From an uncultured Acidimicrobiales bacterium (lineage in GTDB: Bacteria > Actinomycetota > Acidimicrobiia > Acidimicrobiales > CALAML01): 64,000 nt of DNA. Both the position numbers and the translations under genes were made by a program. The DNA lies in contig CALAML010000040.1 in assembly GCA_937925845.1 (NCBI GenBank), positions 1 through 64,000 on the forward strand, written 5' to 3'. Position 1 is the first letter of the stretch, and the number at the start of each line of letters is the position of its first letter. This document shows positions 8,757 through 16,201 of this stretch, in pieces. Under the pieces are notes generated by a model. It did no database searches and was not told where the DNA came from. It was given only the letters and a program-made list of their open reading frames with translations.

Positions 8757-9887
8757 TCAGGTTTGGTAGTCGCTGATCTGGATTTCGGTCCCGTAGTCGG
8801 CGAAGTCGCCGTCGGCTCGGGCCTGGCGGAAGTCACCCCAGGTGATCGGCCGATAGTGCGGTTGGTCGCCAGCACCGACCGAACTGGCAAGAGGGGCATA
8901 GGTGGTGTCGTAGCTCGGGTTAAAGAAGTACGGCAGCGAAAACCGCACCCGGTCGGTGCGGGGCAGCACCCGATGCAGCGCGGCCCGGTAGCGGTCGTTC
9001 GACCACACCTGCATCATGTCGCCGGTGTTGATTACCAACGCCCCCGGCACCGGAGCCACATCAACCCATCCACTGGGGCCATCCGGGTGGGCCACCTGAA
9101 GGCCGCCGACCTCGTCCTGGGCGAGGACCGTCAGTGCCCCAGCATCGCTGTGGTGATGCAGCGCCATGTCGCCCAACGGTGTGGTCTGTGCCGCCTCGGC
9201 GGGGTTGAGCTGATCATCGAGGGGATAGTGGTTCAACCGAAGAAAGCTGGTGTGGCCCGGGGCGAAACCACTATGCAGGGCGCGGGCTGGCTCGCCTAAC
9301 CCCAGGCAAAACGCCGACAGCAGAAACAGCGACAGCTCCTCGCATGCACTGAGGTAGCTCACCATCGTGTCGCGGAAGCCGTCTATGGCCGGCCACTGGT
9401 TCTGGCCGTCGACCGGCTGAGCGTTGGCCGGGTGATCATCGCCGAGCTCGGGACAAGGGATCTGGCCGATGTCGAGCACCTCTTTAAGGTCGCGACGGTT
9501 CTTGGTCAGCTCCCGGTCATAGAAGCCCCGGGCGTTGGTTTTGCTTCGTTGCAACCGCCGTTTCTCGGCTTGGGGCCGGGCGAAGAACGTTCGTGTCGCG
9601 ACCCAGACCGAGTCCAGCAGCTCCGGGGCCAAACCATGGTTGACCACCTGGAAAAAGCCAAAACGGGCCGATGCATCAGCGACTGCTTCAACAACCTCGG
9701 AACCGGGCACCGTGGAGTCAGGCACGGTTGATTCCGGCGTCGTTGAGTCGGAAACGGATGAGTCGTCCATTGCTGATTTGGGCATGGCTGATTCGGAAGC
9801 GGCAGCGTCCGCTGGCGACGCCGGGCTGACTGGCGACAGGCTCGGCGAGGCACGGCGGCCAAGGTCCACGATCGGAACTTCGATCAT
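8757..9887 (-). CDS. isopenicillin-N-synthase-like 2OG-Fe(II) oxygenase
   Basis: Non-haem iron oxygenase of the isopenicillin N synthase / 2-oxoglutarate dioxygenase family. The iron triad appears as HHSDAG (His and Asp) and ALHRVLP (His), followed by the 2OG-type Arg-x-Ser in RVRFSLPYFFNPS. The N-terminal half has VNHGLAPELLDSVW, the usual DIOX_N helix region. An extra stretch of about 35 residues (SDSTTPESTVPDSTVPGSEV and neighbours) is inserted after strand 1; it is low-complexity, made of DSTVP-like units, and not expected in the fold. Substrate unknown. It sits alone between the ACAD cluster and TspO. Confidence 0.85.
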   Translation of the reverse strand: MIEVPIVDLGRRASPSLSPVSPASPADAAASESAMPKSAMDDSSVSDSTTPESTVPDSTVPGSEVVEAVADASARFGFFQVVNHGLAPELLDSVWVATRTFFARPQAEKRRLQRSKTNARGFYDRELTKNRRDLKEVLDIGQIPCPELGDDHPANAQPVDGQNQWPAIDGFRDTMVSYLSACEELSLFLLSAFCLGLGEPARALHSGFAPGHTSFLRLNHYPLDDQLNPAEAAQTTPLGDMALHHHSDAGALTVLAQDEVGGLQVAHPDGPSGWVDVAPVPGALVINTGDMMQVWSNDRYRAALHRVLPRTDRVRFSLPYFFNPSYDTTYAPLASSVGAGDQPHYRPITWGDFRQARADGDFADYGTEIQISDYQT

Positions 9888-9936
9888 CGTGCCATCCTTT
9901 CACGGGTGGTGGGGCCGGGACTGCCGGCCGGTGAGG

Positions 9937-10323
9937 TCAGGCTCCAGGGTTCAGCCGTAGGAGGGAAAACCCCAGCGCGGTGGCCACCGACACCCACACG
10001 ATGGTGGGGGCAATCAGGGCGCCGGCCAGGGCCGAGACTCTCCAGGCGGCAACGGTTGCCGCCATCACCAAAATCAACAGGCCCACCAGCCACCAGGCGG
10101 CGAGGGGGAGCCGACCGGGTCCGAACACAACGGCTTGCCAAGCGATGGCCACCAAGAACTGGCCGACCAGGAGGCCGACGCTCAGGTTCACTCCGGGCCG
10201 ATCACGGCCGAGCAACACCACCAATGCGATGGCCTGGAGAGTCCACAGGGTGAACCATGCGGCGGGGAAGGCCCAGTCGGGCGGAATCCAGTCGGGCTTG
10301 GTGAGCGATTCGAAAAAGGTCAT
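9937..10323 (-). CDS. tspO: TspO/MBR family tryptophan-rich sensory protein
   Basis: Small integral membrane protein of the TspO / peripheral benzodiazepine receptor family, which binds porphyrins and is linked to oxidative stress control. The N-terminal LTKPDWIPPDWAFPAAW is the family hallmark. About five hydrophobic segments rich in Trp follow, and it ends with GFSLLRLNPGA. At 128 aa it is slightly short of typical TspO (about 150-160), mainly in the first helix, so an upstream start cannot be excluded. Confidence 0.8.
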   Translation of the reverse strand: MTFFESLTKPDWIPPDWAFPAAWFTLWTLQAIALVVLLGRDRPGVNLSVGLLVGQFLVAIAWQAVVFGPGRLPLAAWWLVGLLILVMAATVAAWRVSALAGALIAPTIVWVSVATALGFSLLRLNPGA

Positions 10324-10359
10324 CGGTGGTTGACGAAGCGATGAGGGGGAGGGATCGCG

Positions 10360-11850
10360 CTAGCTGCGATCGCCCCACAGTCGTTGGTGCTCGGCATCGA
10401 GATCGGACTCAACGCGGCACTCGGCATCGAGCACCAGACTGCTGCGACTGGCGGCGTCATACCGGGGCCATTCGGGAAGGCCGGCGCCGTTGGGGTCTCC
10501 GGTGTGAGCGAACCGCAGCACGGTATTGGACCAGTTGCGGGCCAGCTCCAGCACCACCGGGTCGTCGCTATCGTGGAAGCCGAGCGGATCGGCGCCGTCG
10601 ACGACAAAGCCGTTAAAGGTGAAGGGAATCTCACTGGCATGGGTTGCGCCCATCTTCCCTTCATAGGAGGTGGAGGGCAGATCGAAGCGGTAGAGCCAGC
10701 CGCCCGGGCCCGCGGCGGTGGCTGCTTCGGCGCACATGATGGAGAGCCGCCGAAACAGGTCGACCCAAATGCGTTCGAAGTGAACCTGAGGCGAGTCCTC
10801 GGGATACTGCTCCTTGAGTCCGGTCACGTAGCTGGAGGCATCGGCGCCATCGAGGATGTTCATGGCCAGAAGCGGGCCCATGAAGCTCATGGTCGGCTCA
10901 TCGCTACCGAGGATGGCGGAGAACAGCGTGCCTTCGTCGTGGGTGGTGCCGGCGATCAGCGGGACTCCGGCGCCGGCCCGCTCGGCGATGGCGGTGGCTG
11001 GGTCGCGGGTTACCACGGTGCCGTCGATGCCGTTGCCGGCCAGCCCGCCCATGGCGGTGTGGGTCTCGACCAGTTCCTCGGCGGTCATCGAGCGCAGCTT
11101 GTCGACCAAGCCGGCCTCGTCGACTCCGAGAGCGGGCGCAAGCATCCCGGCCAGACCCAACGGTGGGGTGTTCATGCCCCCCGGGCTGTGGGCGATGGCC
11201 TTGTGGTAGAGGCCGTCGGCCGCCGGTGCCGCCATCAGACCCAGCACCGACCCGCCACCCGCGGACTCGCCAAAGATGGTGACGTTGTTGGGGTCGCCGC
11301 CGAAGTCGGAGATGTTGTCGCGAACCCACTCCAGAGCCAAGATCTGGTCGCGGATGCCGTTCGAAGCCGAGCCCACCAACTCCGGGTCGTGGCCGGACAG
11401 GTCGAGGAAGCCGAGCAGCCCTAGCCGGTAGTTGATGGCGACCACCACCACATCACCCTGGGCGGCAATGATCGAACCGTTGTAACTGTTGGCCGATCCG
11501 GTTACGTACGCGCCTCCATGAATCCACACCATCACGGGTCGGCTGGGTGTTTCACCAGACCCGGCTGCCGGGGCCGGAGTAAAGACGTTCAGGAACAGGC
11601 AGTCTTCGTTGAGTTCGCCCGGCTCCTCTGGTCCGAGAATCTCCGACATCGGTGCCTGCGGCGAACGGTTCGGAAACCGGGTGGCGTCATAGGTGCCCGA
11701 CCACGGTTCAGCGGCGACCGGGGGGCGAAAGCGAAGGTCGCCGACAGGAGGTTGGGCAAACCGAAGCCCACGAAACACCTGAACTTCGCCGTCGGGCACC
11801 GAGACCGACAACCCCTCGACCTCACCCATCCGGGTAGTCAGCTTCACCAT
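10360..11850 (-). CDS. type-B carboxylesterase/lipase
   Basis: Alpha/beta-hydrolase of the carboxylesterase type B (p-nitrobenzyl esterase) family, hydrolysing esters of small acids or alcohols. The nucleophile elbow is GESAGGGS, the oxyanion motif is WIHGGAYVTG, and EDCLFLNVF is the type-B signature. The GATHASEIPFTF region near the C-terminus holds the catalytic His. No signal peptide, so cytoplasmic. It is transcribed away from the thioesterase at 12214, with two operator-like dyads in the shared upstream region. Confidence 0.9.
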   Translation of the reverse strand: MVKLTTRMGEVEGLSVSVPDGEVQVFRGLRFAQPPVGDLRFRPPVAAEPWSGTYDATRFPNRSPQAPMSEILGPEEPGELNEDCLFLNVFTPAPAAGSGETPSRPVMVWIHGGAYVTGSANSYNGSIIAAQGDVVVVAINYRLGLLGFLDLSGHDPELVGSASNGIRDQILALEWVRDNISDFGGDPNNVTIFGESAGGGSVLGLMAAPAADGLYHKAIAHSPGGMNTPPLGLAGMLAPALGVDEAGLVDKLRSMTAEELVETHTAMGGLAGNGIDGTVVTRDPATAIAERAGAGVPLIAGTTHDEGTLFSAILGSDEPTMSFMGPLLAMNILDGADASSYVTGLKEQYPEDSPQVHFERIWVDLFRRLSIMCAEAATAAGPGGWLYRFDLPSTSYEGKMGATHASEIPFTFNGFVVDGADPLGFHDSDDPVVLELARNWSNTVLRFAHTGDPNGAGLPEWPRYDAASRSSLVLDAECRVESDLDAEHQRLWGDRS

Positions 11851-12050
11851 GTGACCATTCCTCCAGATCCGTCATCACCCGGTTGGGCGGTGGCAGGTAA
11901 CGCTAGCTGGTCCCACCGAGGTGTCGTAGCTCGCGAGCAGACTGGCGACCTTCTGACCGTGAGGGTCACGGCACTGCACCGCCCGCCGATGGCTGCGTCG
12001 ATCACGGCACCGCTCGATGTCTCCTCCGTCAATGCACCTCCGTCAAACGT

Positions 12051-12087
12051 CACCTTCGAGGTGAATTACGTTCACCTTGGAGCGGTG
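12051..12087. promoter_or_regulatory. operator-like dyad 1 (GGTGAA-N5-TTCACC)
   Basis: AGGTGAATTACGTTCACCT is an inverted repeat with arms GGTGAA and TTCACC around TTACG. It is flanked on the left by a second small dyad CACCT-TCG-AGGTG. Located about 130 bases upstream of the thioesterase start. No cognate regulator gene is adjacent. Confidence 0.45.
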
Positions 12088-12126
12088 CGCGTCGGCGGGA
12101 TCTCATGACCTCCGGGAACCTCACTA

Positions 12127-12164
12127 CCTCCGCGGTGAATTATGTTCACCTTGGAGGTGAGGTG
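12127..12164. promoter_or_regulatory. operator-like dyad 2 (GGTGAA-N5-TTCACC)
   Basis: GGTGAATTATGTTCACC repeats the arms of dyad 1 with one central base changed, and continues as CACCT-TGG-AGGTG. It lies about 50-85 bases before the thioesterase start, where a repressor site would be expected. Confidence 0.45.
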
Positions 12165-12213
12165 CTTTGTGTGCTTGGGCCACGACAGCGCTTAGGAACT
12201 AGGTTGGCAGTCG

Positions 12214-12648
12214 ATGCGTGCCGATGACTTTGCCCCGCTGGAACCCGAAGCCGCGAAGGCGTGGGGGAACTTCCTCGACTGGGACGGACAGATCTACTTT
12301 CCCAACAGGGTTGGTCTTGAACTGGAAGAAGTCCGTACCGACTACTGCCGGGTCCGCCTCCCGTTTCACCCCCAGAACGTTCAGCCGGCAGGTGTGGTCC
12401 ACGGGGGTGCCATCGCCACCATCCTGGACACTGTTGTGGTTCCGGCAATCGGGTCTGGCCTGGCTCCAGATGTCGGGTTTTCCACAATCGAACTCCACGT
12501 GCAGTACATGCGAGCTCTGACCGGGGACGCGATCGGCGAAGGGTGGGTCACCAAACGAGGACGACGGGTGGTGTTCACCCGGGCCGAGGTTACCGACACC
12601 GATGGGCGGCTAATAGCCACCGGAACCGCAACCTACGCCCTGCACTAA
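12214..12648 (+). CDS. PaaI-family acyl-CoA thioesterase (hotdog)
   Basis: Single hotdog-fold thioesterase of the PaaI/YbgC-like group, hydrolysing acyl- or aroyl-CoA. The signature VVHGGAIATILDT near residues 65-77 carries the active-site residue region, and IELHVQYMRAL is the second conserved strand. 144 aa is the normal length. It is monocistronic, ends before a hairpin element, and is divergent from the esterase. Confidence 0.85.
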   Translation: MRADDFAPLEPEAAKAWGNFLDWDGQIYFPNRVGLELEEVRTDYCRVRLPFHPQNVQPAGVVHGGAIATILDTVVVPAIGSGLAPDVGFSTIELHVQYMRALTGDAIGEGWVTKRGRRVVFTRAEVTDTDGRLIATGTATYALH

Positions 12649-12684
12649 CTCAGCTCGATCATCAACGTGGGCCGCCAACCCAAA

Positions 12685-12738
12685 CCCGAAATGTCGGAAG
12701 AAAACGACAAACTTTGTCGCCACTTTCCGACATTTTGG
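12685..12738. repeat. AATGTCGG/CCGACATT hairpin element, copy 1
   Basis: AAATGTCGGAA and TTTCCGACATTT form an inverted repeat with an inner CGACAAA...TTTGTCG arm, so the whole element of about 54 bases can fold as a nested hairpin. It lies between the convergent thioesterase and FkbM genes. Related copies lie at 13602 and 24617. Confidence 0.65.
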
Positions 12739-12783
12739 TCGGTGGCGGGTCGGGACCGCTTGGTTTGGCCGGACGGGAACCGG

Positions 12784-13572
12784 TCAGCGGCGGCGGCGCT
12801 TGACCTCGATGGGCTGGGTCCAGGCGAAGACGTTTGGCGGCCACGGTTCGCCGGTGATCGGATGACCCTGCATGTCGACCACGTGGTCGTAACGCTCCTG
12901 TAGCCAAGACAGGATCTCGCTTTCGAAGGCGGCCAACTCCACCACGATCAGCGGATGATCGCGCTCCACCAGCTCGGCCATGCCTTGAAGCACGGCCAGG
13001 TCATCGCCATCGGTATCGATTTTGACCGCGGCAACCGGACGTGATTCCACCGAACCTCCGTCATCAGCAGCGGATCCACGACTCAGTAGGGGGCTCAACA
13101 GATCGTCGAGGCGTTTGGTGGAGCCCTCGCCGTTGCCAACCGTGGCGTGTACACACGAAACATGGGCGTGATTGCGAGCGGCGGTCGCCTCAAGCAGCTG
13201 GTAGATCGGCTCCGACCCCTCCACGGCAATCACCAGGCCGTCGTCACCCACCGCCGAGCCGGCGACCATCGAGATAAAGCCGTAGTTCGCGCCAACATCG
13301 ATCACCACATCGCCCGGGTCGAGGTGATGGGCGAGGGTGCGACAGACTACGTTCTCGACTCCGGAGGCCTGGGCCCTGCCGGCAACATCGGGCGGAGCGG
13401 TGAAGGAAAAGCGATGGCCCTCGAAATTGATGGGCACCGTCACCAGCCGAGCGCGGACGCGAGACGACAGGTCTTCCGAACGCTCGGATCCCAGCAGCGA
13501 CTTGCCAGCGCGGACCGCCTGATCAACCGCCGGCAGCGCCCGAATACGATGAATGTTGCGCCAGATCCCCAT
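12784..13572 (-). CDS. FkbM family methyltransferase
   Basis: SAM-dependent methyltransferase of the FkbM group, which typically O-methylates sugars or polyketides. The SAM-binding motif is VIDVGANYGFISM followed by IAVEGSEPIYQLL, and AAVKIDTDGDDLAVLQGM is the family's post-IV acidic motif. The track start at 13941 runs back into the sulfatase region. ATG 13572 (MGIWRNIHRI) removes that antisense overlap and gives 262 aa, typical for the family. It is divergent from the sulfatase gene, with hairpin repeat copy 2 between them. Confidence 0.82.
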   Translation of the reverse strand: MGIWRNIHRIRALPAVDQAVRAGKSLLGSERSEDLSSRVRARLVTVPINFEGHRFSFTAPPDVAGRAQASGVENVVCRTLAHHLDPGDVVIDVGANYGFISMVAGSAVGDDGLVIAVEGSEPIYQLLEATAARNHAHVSCVHATVGNGEGSTKRLDDLLSPLLSRGSAADDGGSVESRPVAAVKIDTDGDDLAVLQGMAELVERDHPLIVVELAAFESEILSWLQERYDHVVDMQGHPITGEPWPPNVFAWTQPIEVKRRRR

Positions 13573-13601
13573 GGCCGAATCGTAACGGCCCCACCCACCC
13601 A

Positions 13602-13657
13602 TCCGAAATGTCGGAAGAAAACGACTAAATCCGTCGCAATCTTCCGGCATTTCGGGT
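13602..13657. repeat. AATGTCGG/CCGACATT-type hairpin element, copy 2
   Basis: TCCGAAATGTCGGAAGAAAA opens the copy and CTTCCGGCATTTCGGG closes it, with CGAC/GTCG as the inner stem. It is nearly identical to copy 1 on the left arm. Here it lies between divergent genes, so it cannot be simply a transcription terminator. Confidence 0.65.
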
Positions 13658-13695
13658 TTCAGCGGCGGGTTCGACTCGCGGACTAGATTCGGCGG

Positions 13696-16044
13696 ATGGC
13701 TAGTGAGAGCATGTCGCCGCCCGAGCCCTACCAGGGTTTTGAGGGCTCGGTGAACCGGATCTTTTCCACCTCGAGTCCGTGGTGGCCACCGCGCCCGATG
13801 GCGGCTGACCGGGCCCCCAACGTGTTGGTGATGATGGCCGACGACCTCGGTTATTCCGACCTCGGCTGCTACGGCTCCGAGATCGACACGCCGGCGCTTG
13901 ATCGGCTGGCCGATGACGGAGTTCGCTTCACCAACTTCCACGTCAACCCGATGTGTTCACCCACCCGGGCGTCGCTGCTCACCGGCCTGAACCACCACCT
14001 CGCCGGCATGGGCCACGTCGCCCACTTCGACCCGGGCTTCCCCGGCTACGCCATGGAGATTCGTGACGATGCGGTGACCATGGGCGGGCTCCTGCGGGAC
14101 CATGGCTACGCCTCGCTGATGGTGGGGAAGTGGCACCTCTGCAAGGACGCCGACCTGAGCGAAGCCGGGTCGAAGAAGTCGTGGCCACTGCAGAAAGGCT
14201 TTGACCGCTACTACGGCATCCTCGACGGCTTCACCAACTTTCACCAGCCCCACCGGCTGTATGAAGACAACCACGCCATCACCGTCGATCAGTATCCCGA
14301 CGACTACTACTTCACTGACGACCTGACCGATCGAGCCATCGCCATGGTGCGTGAAGTTCGCGACTCACACCCGACCAAACCGTGGTTTCTCTACTTCGCC
14401 CACGGTGCGGTCCACGCCCCGCTTCAGGCCAAGGTCGACGACATCGAGAAGTACCGTGATCGCTACCAGCAGGGGTGGGACGAGGTTCGGCGCCAACGCC
14501 ACCAGCGCCAGATCGACCTCGGAGTGATCAGTGCCGACACCCCATTGCCGGCTCGCAACCATGAGGAGGGCCACGCGGTTAAGGCCTGGGACGAACTCAC
14601 CGCCATGGAGAAAGAGACCTTCGCCCGGTACCAGGAGATCTTCGCCGGCATGGTCGACAACGTCGATCAGAACTTCGCCCGTCTTCGGGCCGAACTGGAA
14701 GCGATGGGGGAGTGGGACAACACCATCGTGGTCTTTACCTCCGACAACGGTGGATCCCGCGAAGGTCAGGAAGACGGCACCAGCGCCTACTTCCGCACCC
14801 TGCTGCTCCAGGGTGGCGGCTCGGAGTCGCTCGAGAGCGTGGAGCTTGACCACAGCCGGCTCGACCTGCTCGGCGGCCCGCAAACGCTGGCCCACTACAA
14901 CATGGGCTGGGCCATGGTTTCGAGCACCCCGTTCCGGATGTACAAGATCAACACTCACCAGGGCGGCCACCAGGTGCCCCTCATCGTCTCGTGGCCCGAC
15001 GGCCTTGCTGATGGAGCCGAGCCCGGATCCATGCGCAACCAGTATCAACACGTGACCGACCTGTTGCCCACCCTCGCCGAGCTCCTCGGTATTGAAGTGC
15101 CCGATACTGCCAACGGCCACATCGTGCCCGAAGCGGCCGGAGCCAGCTTTGCCCCGGCTCTCACCTCCACCGACCCGGCCATCGCGTCGACCCACACCGA
15201 GCAGTACTACGAGATGATCGGCCACCGCGGCTTCTACCGCGACGGCTGGTCGGCGGTAACCCTGCGCCAACCCCGGACCGCCTTTAGCGAGGAGACGTGG
15301 GAGCTCCACCATCTAGCCGAGGACCCGACCGAGGTCACTGACTTGGCCGAAGCCCATCCCGACAAGGTGGCCGAACTCCAACAGGCCTTCGAAGACGCAG
15401 CCTGGGCCAACCAGGTCTATCCCCTCGACGAGGGCAACTTTGTGAAGGCGTTGACCCGACCACCCAGCGACGAGGCCTACCGGGAGCCGGTGGTGTTCCG
15501 GCCCTTCGGCCCCACGCCGGAACGGTGGCGCTGCCTTCAGCTGATCAACTTCTGCAACTTCACCATCGACGTCGACCTGGACTACCACGATGGTGACGAG
15601 GGCATGCTCGTGGCCCATGGGGACCAGGGTGGCGGCTACGCCCTCTATGTCGAAGGCGGACACCTCCACTACGTGCACAACGGCTACGGCTCAATGGTCG
15701 AGATTGACTGCGGCCCCATCACCAACGGGACCCGTACTATCCGGGCTGCGTTCGAGGCACCCGGCAGCCGGAAGTGGAACCTGGTGCTCAGCATCGACGG
15801 CGCCGAAGTGGGGCGGGCCGAGGCCCTGCCGGTACTCACCGCTATGGCGCCGTTCGAAGGTATCGATGTGGGGCTCGACCGGCGGTCGCCGGTGTCGTGG
15901 GCGGTCTATGAACGTCACGGTCCGTTCCGCTACACCGGTGGCGATCGGCTCCGCTCGGTGACCTACACTCCCGGCGATCTGGCCCCCGACGCCGGAGCCC
16001 AATGGCTCGACGTGTTGCGCGAGGCGGGAACCAAATACGAATAG
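13696..16044 (+). CDS. formylglycine-dependent arylsulfatase with C-terminal beta domain
   Basis: Type I sulfatase that hydrolyses sulfate esters. The active-site sequence CSPTRASLLTG supplies the Cys converted to formylglycine. The metal-binding start VLVMMADDLGYSDLGCYG and the later VVFTSDNGG are diagnostic. The catalytic domain spans about residues 35-560. The last 200 residues form a separate beta-rich region like those found in large actinobacterial arylsulfatases of about 780 aa. No signal peptide is obvious, so it may be cytoplasmic. The generating enzyme is not in the window. The 12 residues before the second Met could be dispensable (ATG 13711 is an alternative start). Confidence 0.9.
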   Translation: MASESMSPPEPYQGFEGSVNRIFSTSSPWWPPRPMAADRAPNVLVMMADDLGYSDLGCYGSEIDTPALDRLADDGVRFTNFHVNPMCSPTRASLLTGLNHHLAGMGHVAHFDPGFPGYAMEIRDDAVTMGGLLRDHGYASLMVGKWHLCKDADLSEAGSKKSWPLQKGFDRYYGILDGFTNFHQPHRLYEDNHAITVDQYPDDYYFTDDLTDRAIAMVREVRDSHPTKPWFLYFAHGAVHAPLQAKVDDIEKYRDRYQQGWDEVRRQRHQRQIDLGVISADTPLPARNHEEGHAVKAWDELTAMEKETFARYQEIFAGMVDNVDQNFARLRAELEAMGEWDNTIVVFTSDNGGSREGQEDGTSAYFRTLLLQGGGSESLESVELDHSRLDLLGGPQTLAHYNMGWAMVSSTPFRMYKINTHQGGHQVPLIVSWPDGLADGAEPGSMRNQYQHVTDLLPTLAELLGIEVPDTANGHIVPEAAGASFAPALTSTDPAIASTHTEQYYEMIGHRGFYRDGWSAVTLRQPRTAFSEETWELHHLAEDPTEVTDLAEAHPDKVAELQQAFEDAAWANQVYPLDEGNFVKALTRPPSDEAYREPVVFRPFGPTPERWRCLQLINFCNFTIDVDLDYHDGDEGMLVAHGDQGGGYALYVEGGHLHYVHNGYGSMVEIDCGPITNGTRTIRAAFEAPGSRKWNLVLSIDGAEVGRAEALPVLTAMAPFEGIDVGLDRRSPVSWAVYERHGPFRYTGGDRLRSVTYTPGDLAPDAGAQWLDVLREAGTKYE

Positions 16045-16050
16045 CCAACC

Positions 16051-16117
16051 GGCGAATGCGATTCACCTCGAAGGTGGCGGGTTCCAACAGCACGCGAATG
16101 CTGTTCACCTCGGAGGT
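16051..16117. repeat. paired GCGAATGC...TTCACCTCG repeats
   Basis: GCGAATGCGATTCACCTCG (from about 16052) and GCGAATGCTGTTCACCTCG (from about 16094) are imperfect direct repeats about 42 bases apart. Each is followed by AAGGTGG or GAGGTCG. They share the TTCACCT half-site with the dyads at 12051 and 12127. They lie between the sulfatase stop and the Fic gene. Confidence 0.45.
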
Positions 16118-16148
16118 CGACCTTGGAGGTGGCGGGTTCCCCGGGTTA

Positions 16149-16181
16149 TCACCAGTGAAACATTGTTTGAATCGCTGGTGA
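16149..16181. promoter_or_regulatory. inverted repeat TCACCAG-N19-CTGGTGA upstream of the Fic gene
   Basis: Seven-base arms at 16149-16155 and 16175-16181, in unusually AT-rich sequence for this window, 20-50 bases before the preferred Fic start at 16202. The spacing fits a repressor dimer site over a promoter. No regulator is adjacent, so autoregulation by the Fic protein's C-terminal winged helix is an idea only. Confidence 0.4.
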
Positions 16182-16201
16182 CAATTGATATTATCAACTT
16201 A

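Larger units (their letters stand above)
11851..12213. other. divergent intergenic region between esterase and thioesterase
   Basis: 363 bases without a convincing gene. It contains two GGTGAA-N5-TTCACC dyads (listed separately) and several short CACCT/AGGTG arms. It separates two divergent genes, so it should hold both promoters. I could not identify confident -10 or -35 boxes. Confidence 0.5.
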
